From Owenia fusiformis (lineage: Eukaryota > Annelida > Polychaeta > Sabellida > Oweniidae): 64,000 bases of DNA. Positions within the stretch are counted from its first letter, which is position 1. Every line of letters starts with the position of its first letter. Positions 48,901 to 61,600 of the stretch are shown here, piece after piece. The translations under genes were made by a program, and so were the position numbers. Where the stretch lies: positions 14,400,931 to 14,464,930 of the forward strand of contig CAIIXF020000003.1 of assembly GCA_903813345.2 (NCBI GenBank), read 5' to 3'. The notes below the pieces were generated by a model. The model saw only the letters and a list, made by a program, of their open reading frames with translations. It did not search any database and was not told where the DNA came from.

Positions 48901-49911
48901 AGCACAACTACGACATTGTCTATCCCCCATAAAACTCTTTGTGACACCAGTGTGGGTGGTTACAAAGTACCACGTGGAACAATGGTAAGAGATATATAAA
49001 AATAAATTAATAAAAATGTCGAGTTGGCCGAGAGGGCTTGAGCGCCGGCACGTTCGAGCTAGGCGATTGGGCGCCGTAACCACGAGGTTGCGAGTTCGAG
49101 ACGCGTGTGCTCCTTGTGTTTATTCATCTATAAAAAATGATATTGGATTGAAACGAGTCGGTCAAGCCAGTTTCTGATGGGGGGGAGCTGTCAAATATCT
49201 GTAGTCAATGTCTTGTAAGATCCAATAGAAATATTACTATTGTCGTATGTTTGACCAGGTTTTGATGAACCTATGGGCATTACACCACGACGAGAAGTAC
49301 TTTGATGAACCATATGAGTTTAAGGTGGAAAGATTCCTGGATGACAATGGCAAATGTCTTTCAGCACATGAACGAAAATCGTAAGTCATACAGCGTATCT
49401 TTTAATGTATGGATGCATAGTTCATTGTCAACTGGTTATTATATTATTCAATTACTATATTATAAATATTATAACTGTATACATCCACTTTTAACAAGAA
49501 ACAGAGTGACCTATATCACACCCTTAAATATACTACAGTTTTCAGGATGGAAATCCAAAATGGCCACCCTAAAAGCATTTATATTCTCAAATGCATTTAC
49601 ACATTTGCTAAGGTTCGTCAGCTTCCAACCTAAATAGCCTTGTTTGCAAGGGTGTGGACTTTTTCTAATTATGCCCTTTGTGCTTTCTTAGATTTCTACC
49701 ATTTGGAATCGGTAAACGCGAGTGCTTAGGAGAAGCAATGGCCAAATTGAGAATGTTCCTGTTTATCACCAGTTTGCTACAAAAACTGGATATTCTCCCT
49801 CAAGACAAGAACAACCCACCAGATCCAGACCCAACCAAGTTTGAATATTCAATAACAAATCTACCTGGGCCATTCAACATTGTTGTCAAGAACAGAGAAA
49901 ATGAAAAATAA
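45924..49911 (+). CDS. Cytochrome P450 (clan 2 / CYP2-CYP17-like), copy A
   Basis: Microsomal haem monooxygenase. Six exons: 45924..46460, 47134..47352, 48357..48474, 48719..48984, 49259..49380 and 49692..49911. GT..AG borders and phases agree, giving 493 aa, the normal length. Residues 1-18 form the N-terminal membrane anchor, followed by the Pro-rich hinge PGPKG (here PGPKGVHIFGN). WKKLRK is the helix C motif. EILR at about 348-351 is the ExxR of helix K, FKVERF the PERF region, and FGIGKRECLG at 425-434 carries the haem-ligand Cys432. The helix-I oxygen-binding motif reads AGIATTS, so the usual Asp/Glu before Thr is Ala. Clan 2 is my assignment from overall layout; the substrate is unknown. 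The initial ATG is the only one preceding the anchor in frame. Confidence 0.93.
46614..46757. mobile_element. Palindromic MITE in P450 A intron 1
   Basis: The ends AAGTTATTGAATGATTTGAG and AACGTTATAGAATAATTCGA (right end, reversed) are imperfect inverted repeats. Both continue into CAGGATATATTC. The interior has a GAGACGAAGTCGAGTGCC hairpin motif. It is absent from P450 B. Confidence 0.7.
47353..48051 (+). other. P450 A intron 2 segment nearly identical to P450 B intron
   Basis: This DNA matches 53687..54385 with about five mismatches in 690 bp. An open frame of 76 codons (47534..47764) is shared exactly with 53868..54098. It has no family match, lies wholly within an intron and is probably not a gene. 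It is kept here because it is identical in both copies. Confidence 0.6.
48052..48346. other. ~295-bp insertion specific to P450 A intron 2
   Basis: Copy B reads ACATGTTTATAAGTTTATA without this block. In A the block is bounded by TTTAT-like sequence on both sides. The content includes two TGACGTCA-like sites, TAGCCCGAGCTTGCGAGGGT and TATAGCCGACC. Probably a non-autonomous mobile element. Confidence 0.55.
49018..49112 (+). repeat. tRNA-derived SINE head in P450 A intron 4
   Basis: GTCGAGTTGGCCGAGAGGGC resembles a tRNA(Leu/Ser)-type A box, and GGTTGCGAGTTCGAGAC a B box. The acceptor stem does not close, so this is not a functional tRNA. The same insertion is at 55672..55767 in P450 B, so it predates the duplication. 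Confidence 0.72.
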
Positions 49912-52677
49912 ACACAATGACATGTGGTACATCTCATATATTCCTAATAAGGACAGTTTCTATAAGATTTACACGCATTAACACCAGCTTTGCTTAAGAT
50001 ATACAGGGTGGGCCAAAAAAACAATACCAAACTTTAAATCAGGATAAAAATAGTTACGTTCAATATGGCATTGACTTATATATCATATTAAAGGTAATTC
50101 ATTTTCAAACAATTTGGTATATAGCACTATGTCATGAAATCAATAGTAAAGTTTTATTATACTTATTTGGAAGGCCAGCTTGCTATTTAGGGTATCTAGA
50201 TTTGAGGGAGAAAAAGTAATTCTGCGGGATAACGTTAATTTTTATTTATAGAATATCATTTTCGCATGGCCATTCCTAGTTTTGGTGACAACCCCAACTT
50301 TGGAGAGTTCAAAGAATGTACACGAATGATATTTGTGTATTTCAGATAAAATACTTTGGCTTCTTGTAATTTAAGGAGTTTCAGCCATGCTTTTCGAAAA
50401 AACATGGCAGAGAAGTATCAAAATATAAGAGGCCACACATTTATTAGCCAATCCAAGAGTAATCCAAAATATACTATATGAATTGTATCATGTTGTCCAA
50501 TACAATACACTTTAACAAAACCTTTGAGCAAAATTTGGACTCAAATAGGGCATGGGCATATAAACGAATTATTGGGTCAACAGTACTGGAGTATTACATT
50601 GCCCAGACAGATAGAGGACATTGGAGTTGTCCTCAAAGCATCAAAAACATGTTTTCAAGTCCCTGGGTTTCAGGTATTTCACTGGTACTTGAGCCTTTTC
50701 AGAAAATTGTCCCATATTAGTTTTTTTAGACTGAAGGAGGAATTTGCAGTGCACATTTTCCATAATAAGGTACTGTACTGTGATTTCTGCATGGCCTATG
50801 ACCTGAACCATTCTACAGAGATATCCATTTTGAAAGTTTTTTGCTATAACTATTAAACAATATACATCTTTCTACCAAATGTGAAGTTATTTTCTGGACA
50901 AACAGACAGACCGTGGGAATGTCATTTTGGGCATCATCTTGAATGATAATAACTCCAGCTAGAGTCATTCGGGTGTGAAACAGTGATAACTGCCAAAACA
51001 TTTTATCAGAAAATTTATTTCAGGCAATTCAAATGCTAAACCAGTCAATACTACTATGTACACATAGTCAAGCATCTACTGTTAAAATTTGGGAAATTAT
51101 TTGAAATAAAAATTTAAAAGAAATCGTGGTTACATGGAATAATGAAGTCTCCCTTTCTTTTGCATTTTTAAGTCTGGCATTATTTTGTTTTTCTAAGACA
51201 ATGGGCTACTTTTGATGCACTGTTTCCTTGAAAATACTGCGAACAATACTACTTCAATTTGACTTTCACCAATTCTGTACAAAATTTGGAACCACTATAC
51301 ATATACCAATGGTCTGAATATGGCAAATTCAACAAAATACAAACTTCAAAACTAAAGCAGAACAGTATATTGAGAATTTTCCTTTAGCTAACAAATAATA
51401 ATAACAACTATTAAATATTTTTCAATTTTTCATTCTATTTCATAACTATTTACATTTTTACAATACAAAAAATACAAATATATTTAAAAACTAAATGTAT
51501 GACATTCTTTGGACTATAGACATTCTTGGAATTTACTTCAACTTGAGAAAATATTTCAAAATAGCACTTTTCAAAGAATGGTCTTTACACATATGAAGGT
51601 TGATAAAATGATTGGCAGAATTTACAAATTTTGCCCTGAAAAATACTACCAGTGAAATACAGGTCTTCTCACAGGTTACAAAACTAATAACCCCCTGAAC
51701 CTGCCCAACCAGACAGAACATTCATCTCGCTGGGTTCAGAGATCAATGTACACAGTATAATTGTGTGAACACATTCATTTCATTCTTAACCAGTATGGTC
51801 CTGGGGCAGGGGAATTATATAATCATTCAAACATCATCCATCTTTCACTGTACAGTGTATCGTGCTGCCGGGGAAAATGAAAATATGTTTTATTGAATAA
51901 AGATGTGATGCTTGGCATCAAACAATTATCTAGAGTATCTTATTTCAGACTGAAACAATCTTAAAAAAATCTTAAAAAACATTCTATTGAAGGTAAGATA
52001 AATGACCTATATTTCAATAAAAGTAGGCTACAAAGACTTTGTATCATTAACACTTCTAAATATGATTATTTGTAAACATTGCCAGCCATTTCTCACTTGT
52101 GAGCACATTATCTTAACTCCATTTTACCTATCCTTATTGCAATAATGTAAATGTAAGCATACACACTTGTTATGAAATTCATATTTTTACTTATTAACAT
52201 TAAAGAAGTTGTTATATAGCAAGTCATAATAGAGAGGTTACACGATTTTAAGAAAATCTGTACATTAATTAATTTTGAATGTCTTATCTCATTTAAAAGT
52301 AAACAAAAAATGACCAATAAGAAGAATAGGTCTCAAAATTTCCTCCTCAAGTGTCGCATTGTGTTTATAATAAGATAATTCCTATTTGCTATTTTTCCCT
52401 AAACTTTATTTAACCAAAAACATCTATTAAAAACAGCATGATAATTAATGTGAAAGGATGACAGGTCCGTCACTGGAAAAATTTGGGATTCGGCATTTCT
52501 GCATTTAAATCCTGTTTTTATTGAATCCGCGTCCGAGTCCAGTATTTAGAGATCCGGTTTTCATTGACTACCTATTCAATCATTCCCGTTGACACTGTGT
52601 TTAGAGTGAAATGATGAACTACCATACAAAAAGATAAGACTTTGAAAGGCCAACACAGAGATTTACAATCATCCAAA
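49912..52677. other. Intergenic between the two P450 genes
   Basis: Contains a single mariner-like terminus (TA then CAGGGTGGGCCAAAAAAAC at 50004), a copy of the dispersed repeat (about 51,000-51,180) and DNA matching the P450 B 3' flank (about 51,140-51,900 against 57,440-58,200). From about 52,140 it contains promoter-proximal DNA shared with P450 A (from about 45,420). No other gene. Confidence 0.6.
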
Positions 52678-55600
52678 ATGCTACCAGTAATTCTTTTTAT
52701 ATTTTCTCTCATTTTATTGTGGATTATACAGAAGAAGGTTTTGAAAGGATTGGATATTCCAGGTCCAAAAGGAGTGCCCATTTTTGGCAATGCCTTTGAA
52801 CTTAGTTCACAAACTCCGTATGTCCAGTTACACAAATGGAGTAAGAAATATGGTGGTGTTTTTAAAATTCAAATATTCAATGAAGAAATCGTAGTGTTGA
52901 ATGAAAATGATGCTGTAAGAGAAGCCCTGTTATCAGAAGATTTTGCAGGACGACCATATTCATGGAGGACGAACTTTTCAACCCCTGGAGGTTACAAGGA
53001 CATTGCATTCCGAGATTCATCACAAGGTTGGAAAAAACTTCGAAAAATCGCTCATCGTGGCCTTAAGCAGTTTGGAGATGGCATGGGCAGAATTGCTGTT
53101 TTGGCATCTGATGATATCCAAGACTGTATTATGAGATTCAAAAGTAATGGTGAGACTCCCTTTGACCCCCGGGAAGCGGTGGAAAAATGTTTAGCAAATA
53201 TCATGTCTAGTTTGGTAAGTTCTAAAAAGTGTAAAAAGTGCTAAAATAGTTTTTCTTTTTTGTGAGTGATTCACCACTGATATAACAAATGAATTTCTAA
53301 GATGACCACTTCAAGGAAATTAATGATGGATCAGAATTTTTTAATGAAATTGACGTATCCCTCGAACGTGAGGACGTTCAAAAGAATTTAAAGAATGTAT
53401 GCACGTTCATGTTTTATGTTCAATAGAGCGAGGTTGGAGTTTAATGTACATTTCATTTTAATTTAAGCTGGTGGGAGAACGCATTGATGAAAGCTCAGAA
53501 GATTACCATTCAGTGCGCTTCATTGTAGAGTCTGATAAAAGAATTGCACCATCAGGACCAGGCGCTGAGCTTGACATGTTTCCCTGGCTCAGATTTTTTG
53601 GAAACGAGTCATACAAAATTTTGAAGGAAACTGTAGTGAAGCGAAATAAATTGTTTTCATCTTGGATGGAAAAAACTGAATACAAGGTAATGTTGTATCT
53701 TGATTGAAAAAGGACAAATGGCTGAATAAGAAAACTAATAGAAAATACACTATACTGTATGCTGGGCTTGAAACTGTACATGAAATATAACCTATACAAA
53801 CATAAGAGATGTAACTGTTATCTTTGACATAATTGACTAATACTTACTTAAAAAATACAAAAAGATAATGGTTGAAGAGTTTTTATCTGTTATTGAACAT
53901 TACATAGCTGAGCAAATGAGAGGTCCAGAGTCCGATTTGCCCTGGTTCCAGTTCCATTTGAAACAATTACTGGCTAAAAGGTTACCCTGCGTGCAGAGTC
54001 TAGTTAAACGAAGCTCTCTTTTAAGAAGTGAAGTCAAACGAATGCAAAGGGTACTAAAAGGTTGTCTATTAAATTTAAATTCACACATAGCCTGGTAAGG
54101 TGTGTCCGATTCCAGCCAATCCAAAGAAAGTATTTTTTATGACAGCAGTGCGTGAAATAATCAACAACGCATTTGTTTTATGTTGTCGTCATGGTGAAGG
54201 AACTGGACTCACTTAGTTGCCAATTTTGGAAAGCAACACCTTCAAGAAATGGTCATTCCACAATGCACTGAGTCAACAGGTCAAAGGCTTAAATCCTTAA
54301 ATATTGAGCTTTAATTTTTCCAATTTCTCCATTAAAAACCCTGGGACAAATGGCAACATTTTTGAAGTTTGTTTTCTCAACTTACATGTTTATAAGTTTA
54401 TATTTGATAGATAAATTTGCACAGTGATGAGTCTAGAAGTGTATGTGAAGTGCTACAACAACACCATAAACAAGGAGACATCACAAAGGACGAGGTCTAT
54501 GGAGTTCTGCAAGACCTTCTTATAGCTGGTAAACTATATACAATTGTTGACCTCTCCAGAGCTAGGTCAACCGGCAAAATTGTATACCGAGACTGTAAAC
54601 CGAGAAACTACTGTTGACAGAGACCGAAGGTCGAGGTCAACAGTGTTTCAAGGTTTACAGTCGAGGTATATGATTTCGACGGTTGACCGAATGGAGAGGT
54701 CTACAATTGTTTTGTTAGTCAGAAGAAACTAATAATACTCATATATACGACAGTCATCAATCATGGCTTCATTTCACAATCTTTTCTACGAACCTGCACA
54801 CCAGCAATAATTTTTAAGAAAATCTGAAGACAGTGGAAGCTAAACTCTCTGTTTTCGGCACATAACTGCGTACTCGCTAGTAAATTAATGTTAATTTTGC
54901 ATTTCTGTTTGTATTGTTGATATACTCGTCGTAGAAAAGTCAAAATATCACTTTCATCAACGTTTACAAAATGTCCGACTACCATGTTTTTTCTGTAAAC
55001 ACTGTGACGTCATATTTCCCATAATTCACAAGTGTAGTACAGTAACATACGCGGTCAATAATATGATATCCCATGATGCACAAGTGAGGTACAGGCAAAA
55101 ATGTTGACCGCTAATTGACCAATCAGATGCGAGTATTTACACTGAGGTACTAACAATATAAAATGGCAACTCCTCAAAGTAGCAAGTCCAATCAAACAAA
55201 ACATATTTTATCATCTAACCACTCTTCATTTTGAATAGATAGTTCACATGTGTCTGTTAGTCTCTCATCCCATATGTCACACTTTCAAACTATTCTTTTC
55301 TAAATACCAATATCCAGATACCATTAAAAATTTGACAAATACTGATATTGTGTTTGTAAATTTCTTGAACAGGTATCGCAACAACATCCACAACTTTGAA
55401 AGCATTTTTGTTGATTTTGGTCAACAAACCCGATGTCCAGAAAAAAATACAAGCTGAAATTGATGATGTCATTGGAGATGGGCGACTGCCAACTTTCGCT
55501 GATAGGCATAACATGCCTTATTCACAAGCTGCAGTTTTGGAAATTCTTCGCTACAGCACAACTACGACGTTGTCTGTTCCCCATAAAACCTTATGTGACA

Positions 55601-56523
55601 CCAGTGTAGGTGGTTATAAGGTACCAAGTGGAACAATGGTAAGAGATATATGAAAATAGATTAATAAAAATGTCGAGTTGGCCGAGAGGGCTTGGGCGCC
55701 GGCACGTTCGAGCTAGGCGATTGGGCGCCGTAACCACGAGGTTGCGAGTTCGAGACGCGTGTGCTCCTTGTGTTTATTCATCTATAAAAAGATGATATCG
55801 GTCAAGCCAGTTTCTGATGGGGGGAGCTGTCAAATATATGTAGTCAATGTCTTGTAAGATTCAATAGAAATATTACTATTGTCGTATGTTTGACCAGGTT
55901 TTGATGAACCTATGGGCATTACACCACGACGAGAAGTACTTTGATGAACCATATGAGTTTAAGGTGGAAAGATTCCTGGATGACAATGGCAAATGTCTTT
56001 CCGCACATGAACGAAAATCGTAAGTCATACAGCGTATCTTTTAATGTATGGATGCATAGTTCATTGTCAACTGGTTATTATATTATACTGTATACATCCA
56101 CTTTTAACAAGAAACAGAGTGACCTATATCACACCCTTGAATATACTACAGTTTTCAGGATGGAAATCCAAAATGGCCATCCTAAAAGCTTTATATTCTC
56201 AAATGCATTTACACATTTGCTAAGGTTCGTCAGCTTCCAACCTAAATTGCCTTGTTTGCAAGGGTGTGGACTTTTTCTAATTATGCCCTTTGTGCTTTCT
56301 TAGATTTCTACCATTTGGAATTGGTAAACGCGAGTGCTTAGGAGAAGCAATGGCCAAATTGAGAATGTTCCTGTTTATCACCAGTTTGCTACAAAAACTG
56401 GATATTCTCCCTGAAGACAAGAACAACCCACCAGATCCAGACCCAACCAAGTTTGAATATTCAATATCAAATCTACCTGGGCCATTCAACATTGTTGTCA
56501 AGGACAGAGAAAATGAACAATAA
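52678..56523 (+). CDS. Cytochrome P450 (clan 2 / CYP2-CYP17-like), copy B
   Basis: Tandem paralogue of 45924..49911 with identical exon sizes: 52678..53214, 53468..53686, 54411..54528, 55373..55638, 55898..56019 and 56304..56523, giving 493 aa with no lesions. The membrane anchor, PGPKGVPIFGN hinge, EILR, FKVERF and FGIGKRECLG (haem Cys432) are all present. The helix-I motif is AGIATTS as in copy A. Differences from A are mostly conservative (for example VSKRLD to VLKGLD, and GVH to GVP in the hinge). Intron 3 has a 0.6-kb insertion absent from A. Near-identity of exon 2 and intron 2 to A suggests gene conversion. Expression and substrate are unknown. Confidence 0.93.
54540..54710. mobile_element. 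171-bp snap-back palindrome in P450 B intron 3
   Basis: It begins ACAATTGTTGACCTCTCC and ends GGAGAGGTCTACAATTGT. The two halves pair along almost the whole length (AGGTCAACC / GGTTGACC; CTGTAAACC / GGTTTACAG; CTGTTGAC / GTCAACAG). Absent from P450 A. Confidence 0.85.
54711..55157. mobile_element. Second TIR-like insertion next to the palindrome
   Basis: The left edge TTTTGTTAGTC and right edge GGTACTAACAATA are partly inverted. P450 A lacks the whole of 54540-55157 (it reads ACTATATAAAATGGCAACTC). The two insertions may be nested parts of one element. Confidence 0.55.
55672..55767 (+). repeat. tRNA-derived SINE head in P450 B intron 4
   Basis: Orthologous insertion to 49018..49112, with the same A- and B-box-like sequences and one or two substitutions. 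Confidence 0.72.
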
Positions 56524-58668
56524 ACACAATGGCATGTGGTACATCTCATAAATTCTTAATGAGGACAGTTTCTATAAGATTTACATGCATTGACACCAGC
56601 TTTGCTTAAGATATACAGGGTGGGCCAAAAAAACAATACCCAAATCAGGATAAAAATAGTTACGTTCAATATGGCATTGACTTATATATCATATTAAAGG
56701 TAATTCATTTTCAAACAATTTGGTATATAGCACTATGTCATGAAATCAATAGTAAAGTTTTATTATACTTATTTGGAAGGCCGGGTTGCTATTTAGGGTA
56801 TCTAGATTTGAGGAAGAAAAAGTAATTCTGCGGGATTATGTTAATTTTTTATTTATAGAATATCATTTTCGCACGGCCATTCCTATTTTTTCTGTTGATG
56901 TATTACAGGTGCCTTTTTAGAAATCAGAACAAAGCAATGACAAATACATACTCCAATTAGTTCATGGATACTCTTAAGTATTTAAATGCTTCCCCTTGTA
57001 AAACAACGTTTGTAAGACATCATAAACATAAATCTGTAGATAAAAGCTGTCATTCAAATTTATGTGTGAATGTTCGCAAAACATTTCTGTTATTCTCAGT
57101 TTGGATTGGAAAACAGATGATATGGATCTTCAAACCAGTCTGCCTTATGATTAATGAAAAGTCTAAAATTACCCTTGGAATGAAAATAAGATTGTGTATC
57201 AGAAAGCAGGTACTAGGTCACCAGCCCACCCATGCAAAATAGTATTACATCTTATATTTGACATTGTAGAAGTGAGGAGAGCAACAATCTTCTTAGAGGG
57301 AGATCAATAGAACTTTTTAAGGAAAATCCATATTTTGAAGATTCCCAATCCAATCCACCTTTTACATGAATCCAATCCACCTTTTAATCTTTACCTGGGT
57401 TTTAGGTATTTAAAAGAAATTCCTAGTAAATTCCAGGTTACATGGAATAATGAAGTCGGCCTATGTTTTGCATTCTTTACGTCTGGTAATATTTTTTTAG
57501 AACAATGGGCTACTTTTGATGCACTGCTTACTTGGAAATATTGCAAACAATACTACTAACTTCAATTTGACTTTCACCAATTCTGTACATATACCAATGG
57601 TCTGAATTCACCAAAATTCAAACAAACTTCAAAACTAAAGCAAAACAGTATGATAATTAATAGCTAACAAATAATAATAATAACTATTAAATATTTTTCA
57701 ATTTTTCATTCTATTTCATAACTATTTACATTTTTACAATACAAAAAATACAAATATATTTAAAAACTAAATGTGTGACATTCTTCAGACTATAGACATT
57801 CTTGGAATTTACTTCAACTTGAGGAAATATTTCAAAATAGCACTTTTCAAATAATGATCTTTATACATTGACATATGAAGGTTGATAAAATGATTGGCGA
57901 AATTAACAAATTTTGCCCTGAAAAACACAACCAGTGAAATACAGGTCTTCTCACACGTTACAAAACTAATAACCCCCCGAACCTGGCCAACCAATCAGAA
58001 CATTCATCTCGCTGGGCTCAGAGATCAATGTACACAGCATTATTGTGTGAACACATTAATCTCATTCACAACCAGTATGGTCCTGGGGCAGGGGAATTAT
58101 GTAATCATTCAATAATCACCTATTTTTCACTGTACAGTGTGTGATGACATCAGGAAGATTGAAAATATGTTTTATCGAATAAAGAATTAATGCTTGGCAT
58201 CAAACAAAAACAATTATCTAGAGTTTCTTATATCAGACTGAATCAACCTTTAAAAGGATTCAGTTTGATGAATTTCCAACTGGCCAAAACGTTCTATTGA
58301 AGGCTAGATAAATGACCTATATTTCAATAAAAGTAGGCTACAAAGTCTTTGTAGCATTAGCACTTCTAAATGTGATTATTTGTAAATATCACCAGTCATT
58401 TCTCACTTATGAACACATAATCTTGACTCTGTTTTACCTATCCTTATTGCAATAAAACATGATCTAGGATATTTCTCAAATTGTTATTTCTGAATATGTG
58501 ATGTGAAGCCAATTGTCCAGTTAATTGGTATCAATTTTCCTCTTGATTGAAGTCAATGTTCCCCTATTGAATGAAGTCAAACTTCTGTTGATCGAAGTCC
58601 ATGATTGATGATATTAAAAATCCTGTGATTGATGATCTCTGTACACCTTTCATATTCTACTGTTTGTT
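56524..58668. other. Intergenic between P450 B and SF3B3 (tail to tail)
   Basis: Contains the mariner-like terminus at 56616, sequence matching the flanks of P450 A, and the 3' flank of SF3B3. No gene. Confidence 0.6.
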
Positions 58669-61600
58669 TTAGAATGCGTATCTAGTCCTTATATCCTCTA
58701 GTTTCTTTGATACCTGGAGACAGAACATAAATTAACATCAATATAAATATACACTAAAACCTATTGAAGTGGAACACCTTCAGTACTATTTAAGTGAAAC
58801 ACCTTCAGTACTATTGAAGTGGAACACCTTCAGTACTATTGAAGTGGAACACCTTCAGTACTATTGAAGTGAAACACCTTCAGTACTATTGAAGTGAAAC
58901 ACCTTCAGTACTATTGAAGTGGAACACCTTCAGTACTATTGAAGTGGAACACCTTCAGTACTATTGAAGTGGAACACCTTCCATCTCACCAGGAAATTTT
59001 TAGAACCCGGAAAAAAATTCAACGTTCGCGCCCCCCCCCCCCCTGAAACATGAAATGATATATGCATTTTTCTGAATATTGGTTACGGGTGGAATAAAAT
59101 ACTCCCCCAACCAAAAGTTCAAAATCTTGCCATTTTTGGACCAAAATTGAACCCCCCCGTGGATTTTAAAGAAGTGACCCCCCTTCTTGACCAGGTCACG
59201 AGGTATACCAGTATATGTAACACTGGGCCAGCAGAGGTTGCAAAATTGCCTCCAAAAATAGTATGTTTATTACTCAAAAGTAAACAGAATCAGCTTTAGA
59301 AGATCTTAAAATATGTTTTCTAATCAAACATTTCAGAGAAAAATTGCTGTTTTTATGAGAGTATAAACATAATCATTTCTGTACCAGACCATGTGGTTCA
59401 ATATTTACATCCTAACTTCTGATCATGTGATGAGTCATGTGATGAGATCAAGTTATAAATTGACCAATCATGTTGTCATAAACATTCAAATTTAAATTTC
59501 CCACTAAACACATTCCTAAATGAAGCTAATATAGTGGCTGTTTCGTTTAAGAGGTTCCTCCCCGTGATTTAATTATTTAAATCTACATGATAAAATGGAA
59601 TTGCCAAATTTTATCGGAGGGAGTATGTTTATTGGAATCAATTACTACTATTTTCTCAATAGATGTCTCCCTTCATACCACATGAAGGAAACAAAAATGT
59701 CTTGATGATACGATGATTTCAATTGAAAATCACCTGTTTTTAAGACCTTATATTGGAAAATTAGAATCTGTACGGTAAGTGAACACTTTATCTGATGTTT
59801 TGAGAAGTTGTAACTCAAAAACTGAAGTTAAAGAGGATGAAAAGTGGCATTGAAAAAAAAATCCCAAAAAATTAGAGACTGGCGGCATTCATTTTTAGCA
59901 TTAGACACTGGCGCTATCAGGTCTGAACATGAGAGAGATCGGCGGGGCGCCGGACTCTAAAAGCCTGGCGAGATCCCTGCCTTCAGTACTATTGAAGTGG
60001 AACACCTTCAGTTCTATTGAAGTGGAACACCTTCAGTACTATTGAAGTGGAACACCTTCAGTACTATTGAAGTGGAACACCTTCAGTACTATTGAAGTGG
60101 AACACCTTCAGTACTATTGAAGTGGAACACCTTCAGTACTATTGAAGTGGAACACCTTCAGTACTATTGAAGTGGAACACCTTCAGTACTATTGAAGTGA
60201 AACACCTTCAGTACTATTGAAGTGGAACACCTTCAGTACTATTGAAGTGGAACACCTTCAGTACTATTGAAGTGGAACACCTTCAGTACTATTGAAGTGG
60301 AACACCTTCAGTACTATTGAAGTGGAACACCTTCAGTACTATTGAAGTGGAACACCTTCAGTAAGTCTAAAAGGTGTTACATTTGGGCGGTGTTTCACAT
60401 GTAGAGGGTCATTTCACATAAACAAATCCTAGGTTTGTTACACAAATAACATCGAGTTCAAGTAGGAAATAGTGTTATTTCAATAACTGATCATTTATAA
60501 TGAAGGGTCTGAACATTTGTTTAATTAGTTTTTGACAAGAAACTTTTGATTTGGGTCGCCGAATATTCTTTGCTGGACTCTATGGATGTGATAAGTTATA
60601 ATACGCATGTCCCCTTCTCTCACTGTTTTATTCAGGTCAGAAGACTTGAAGGTTCTTAATCTATATTGTTCAATAAATATAATTGCTACAGATCAGTAAT
60701 AAGCTGATATCACAGACAGTCAATAGTCTAACATGTATAAAAACATCATTTCTGTAGCAAGTAGTTCTATTTCTAGTAGTCATATCAATGTATCTTTCAA
60801 TTTAAAGTTAACCCTTACCTCACTGGGTGTCCTGTCTAGTTCATCGCTCACCACCTTTTGTTTGCTAGGTTCCAAAGAGTTGAACATTTCACAGAGGTCT
60901 CCATCTATCACATTCTGAAAATTAAAAACACAAGTTTTTAATCATTGATGGATATAAAGGCTCATTAATCCAGAGATTAATAAAGGAAAAATACCTCAAT
61001 GAGGCGAGACAATCAATACTGATATATAGAGGATGATACTTGTAATTGTTTTTATATCTTAATAAAACATTGCCTAAGTACTTTGCTTCTCAGATATATC
61101 CACGGATGACCCAAATATCAGCCCTATAACTCACCTTTATAGGGAAGAAGTATGATCTGTATGAGAGGTGGTCTCTACCACATAGTGGACTGTGTTCAGA
61201 CCTCATGTGCATCTCTACATGTTGAAAGAAATCATGATCCTGAAATTAAAATGAAAACATTGAACATTCAAATAAAAAAACACTCTTTGTGTTAAAGGAC
61301 CAATGCACCCCTATTTGCAAGTCATCTTTGAATACTATATACAGTACTACATAGGGGTGATATATGCCAGTGTTTCTCAGTGTTTGGTAAGATGGTATCA
61401 GCACAGAACTCAGTAGCAGAACTGGATGTTTGTCATCATTGAAACACTGGCAATAAAGTACTTGTTTCTTAACTTATTTCGGAGTCTAGATTTTAGGCTT
61501 TTCAAACTCTGGTACTTCACATGTGATATTTTATTGCAATGTTCAAAAATATGAACAATATTCATTATATATTTTGTATATATTTTTCAAAACAAAGCAA

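Noticed and set aside
49018-49112. tRNA(Leu) gene
   Set aside because: A- and B-box-like sequences are present, but the acceptor stem does not pair, and the same sequence sits in an intron of both P450 genes. It is a SINE-type element.
50478-50856. Two overlapping plus frames (80 and 110 codons) downstream of P450 A
   Set aside because: There is no family resemblance and they overlap in different frames in repeat-rich intergenic DNA.
58766-60362. CRISPR-like regularly repeated 25-mers
   Set aside because: The units are directly adjacent with no spacers, and the context is an animal intron, so this is a minisatellite.
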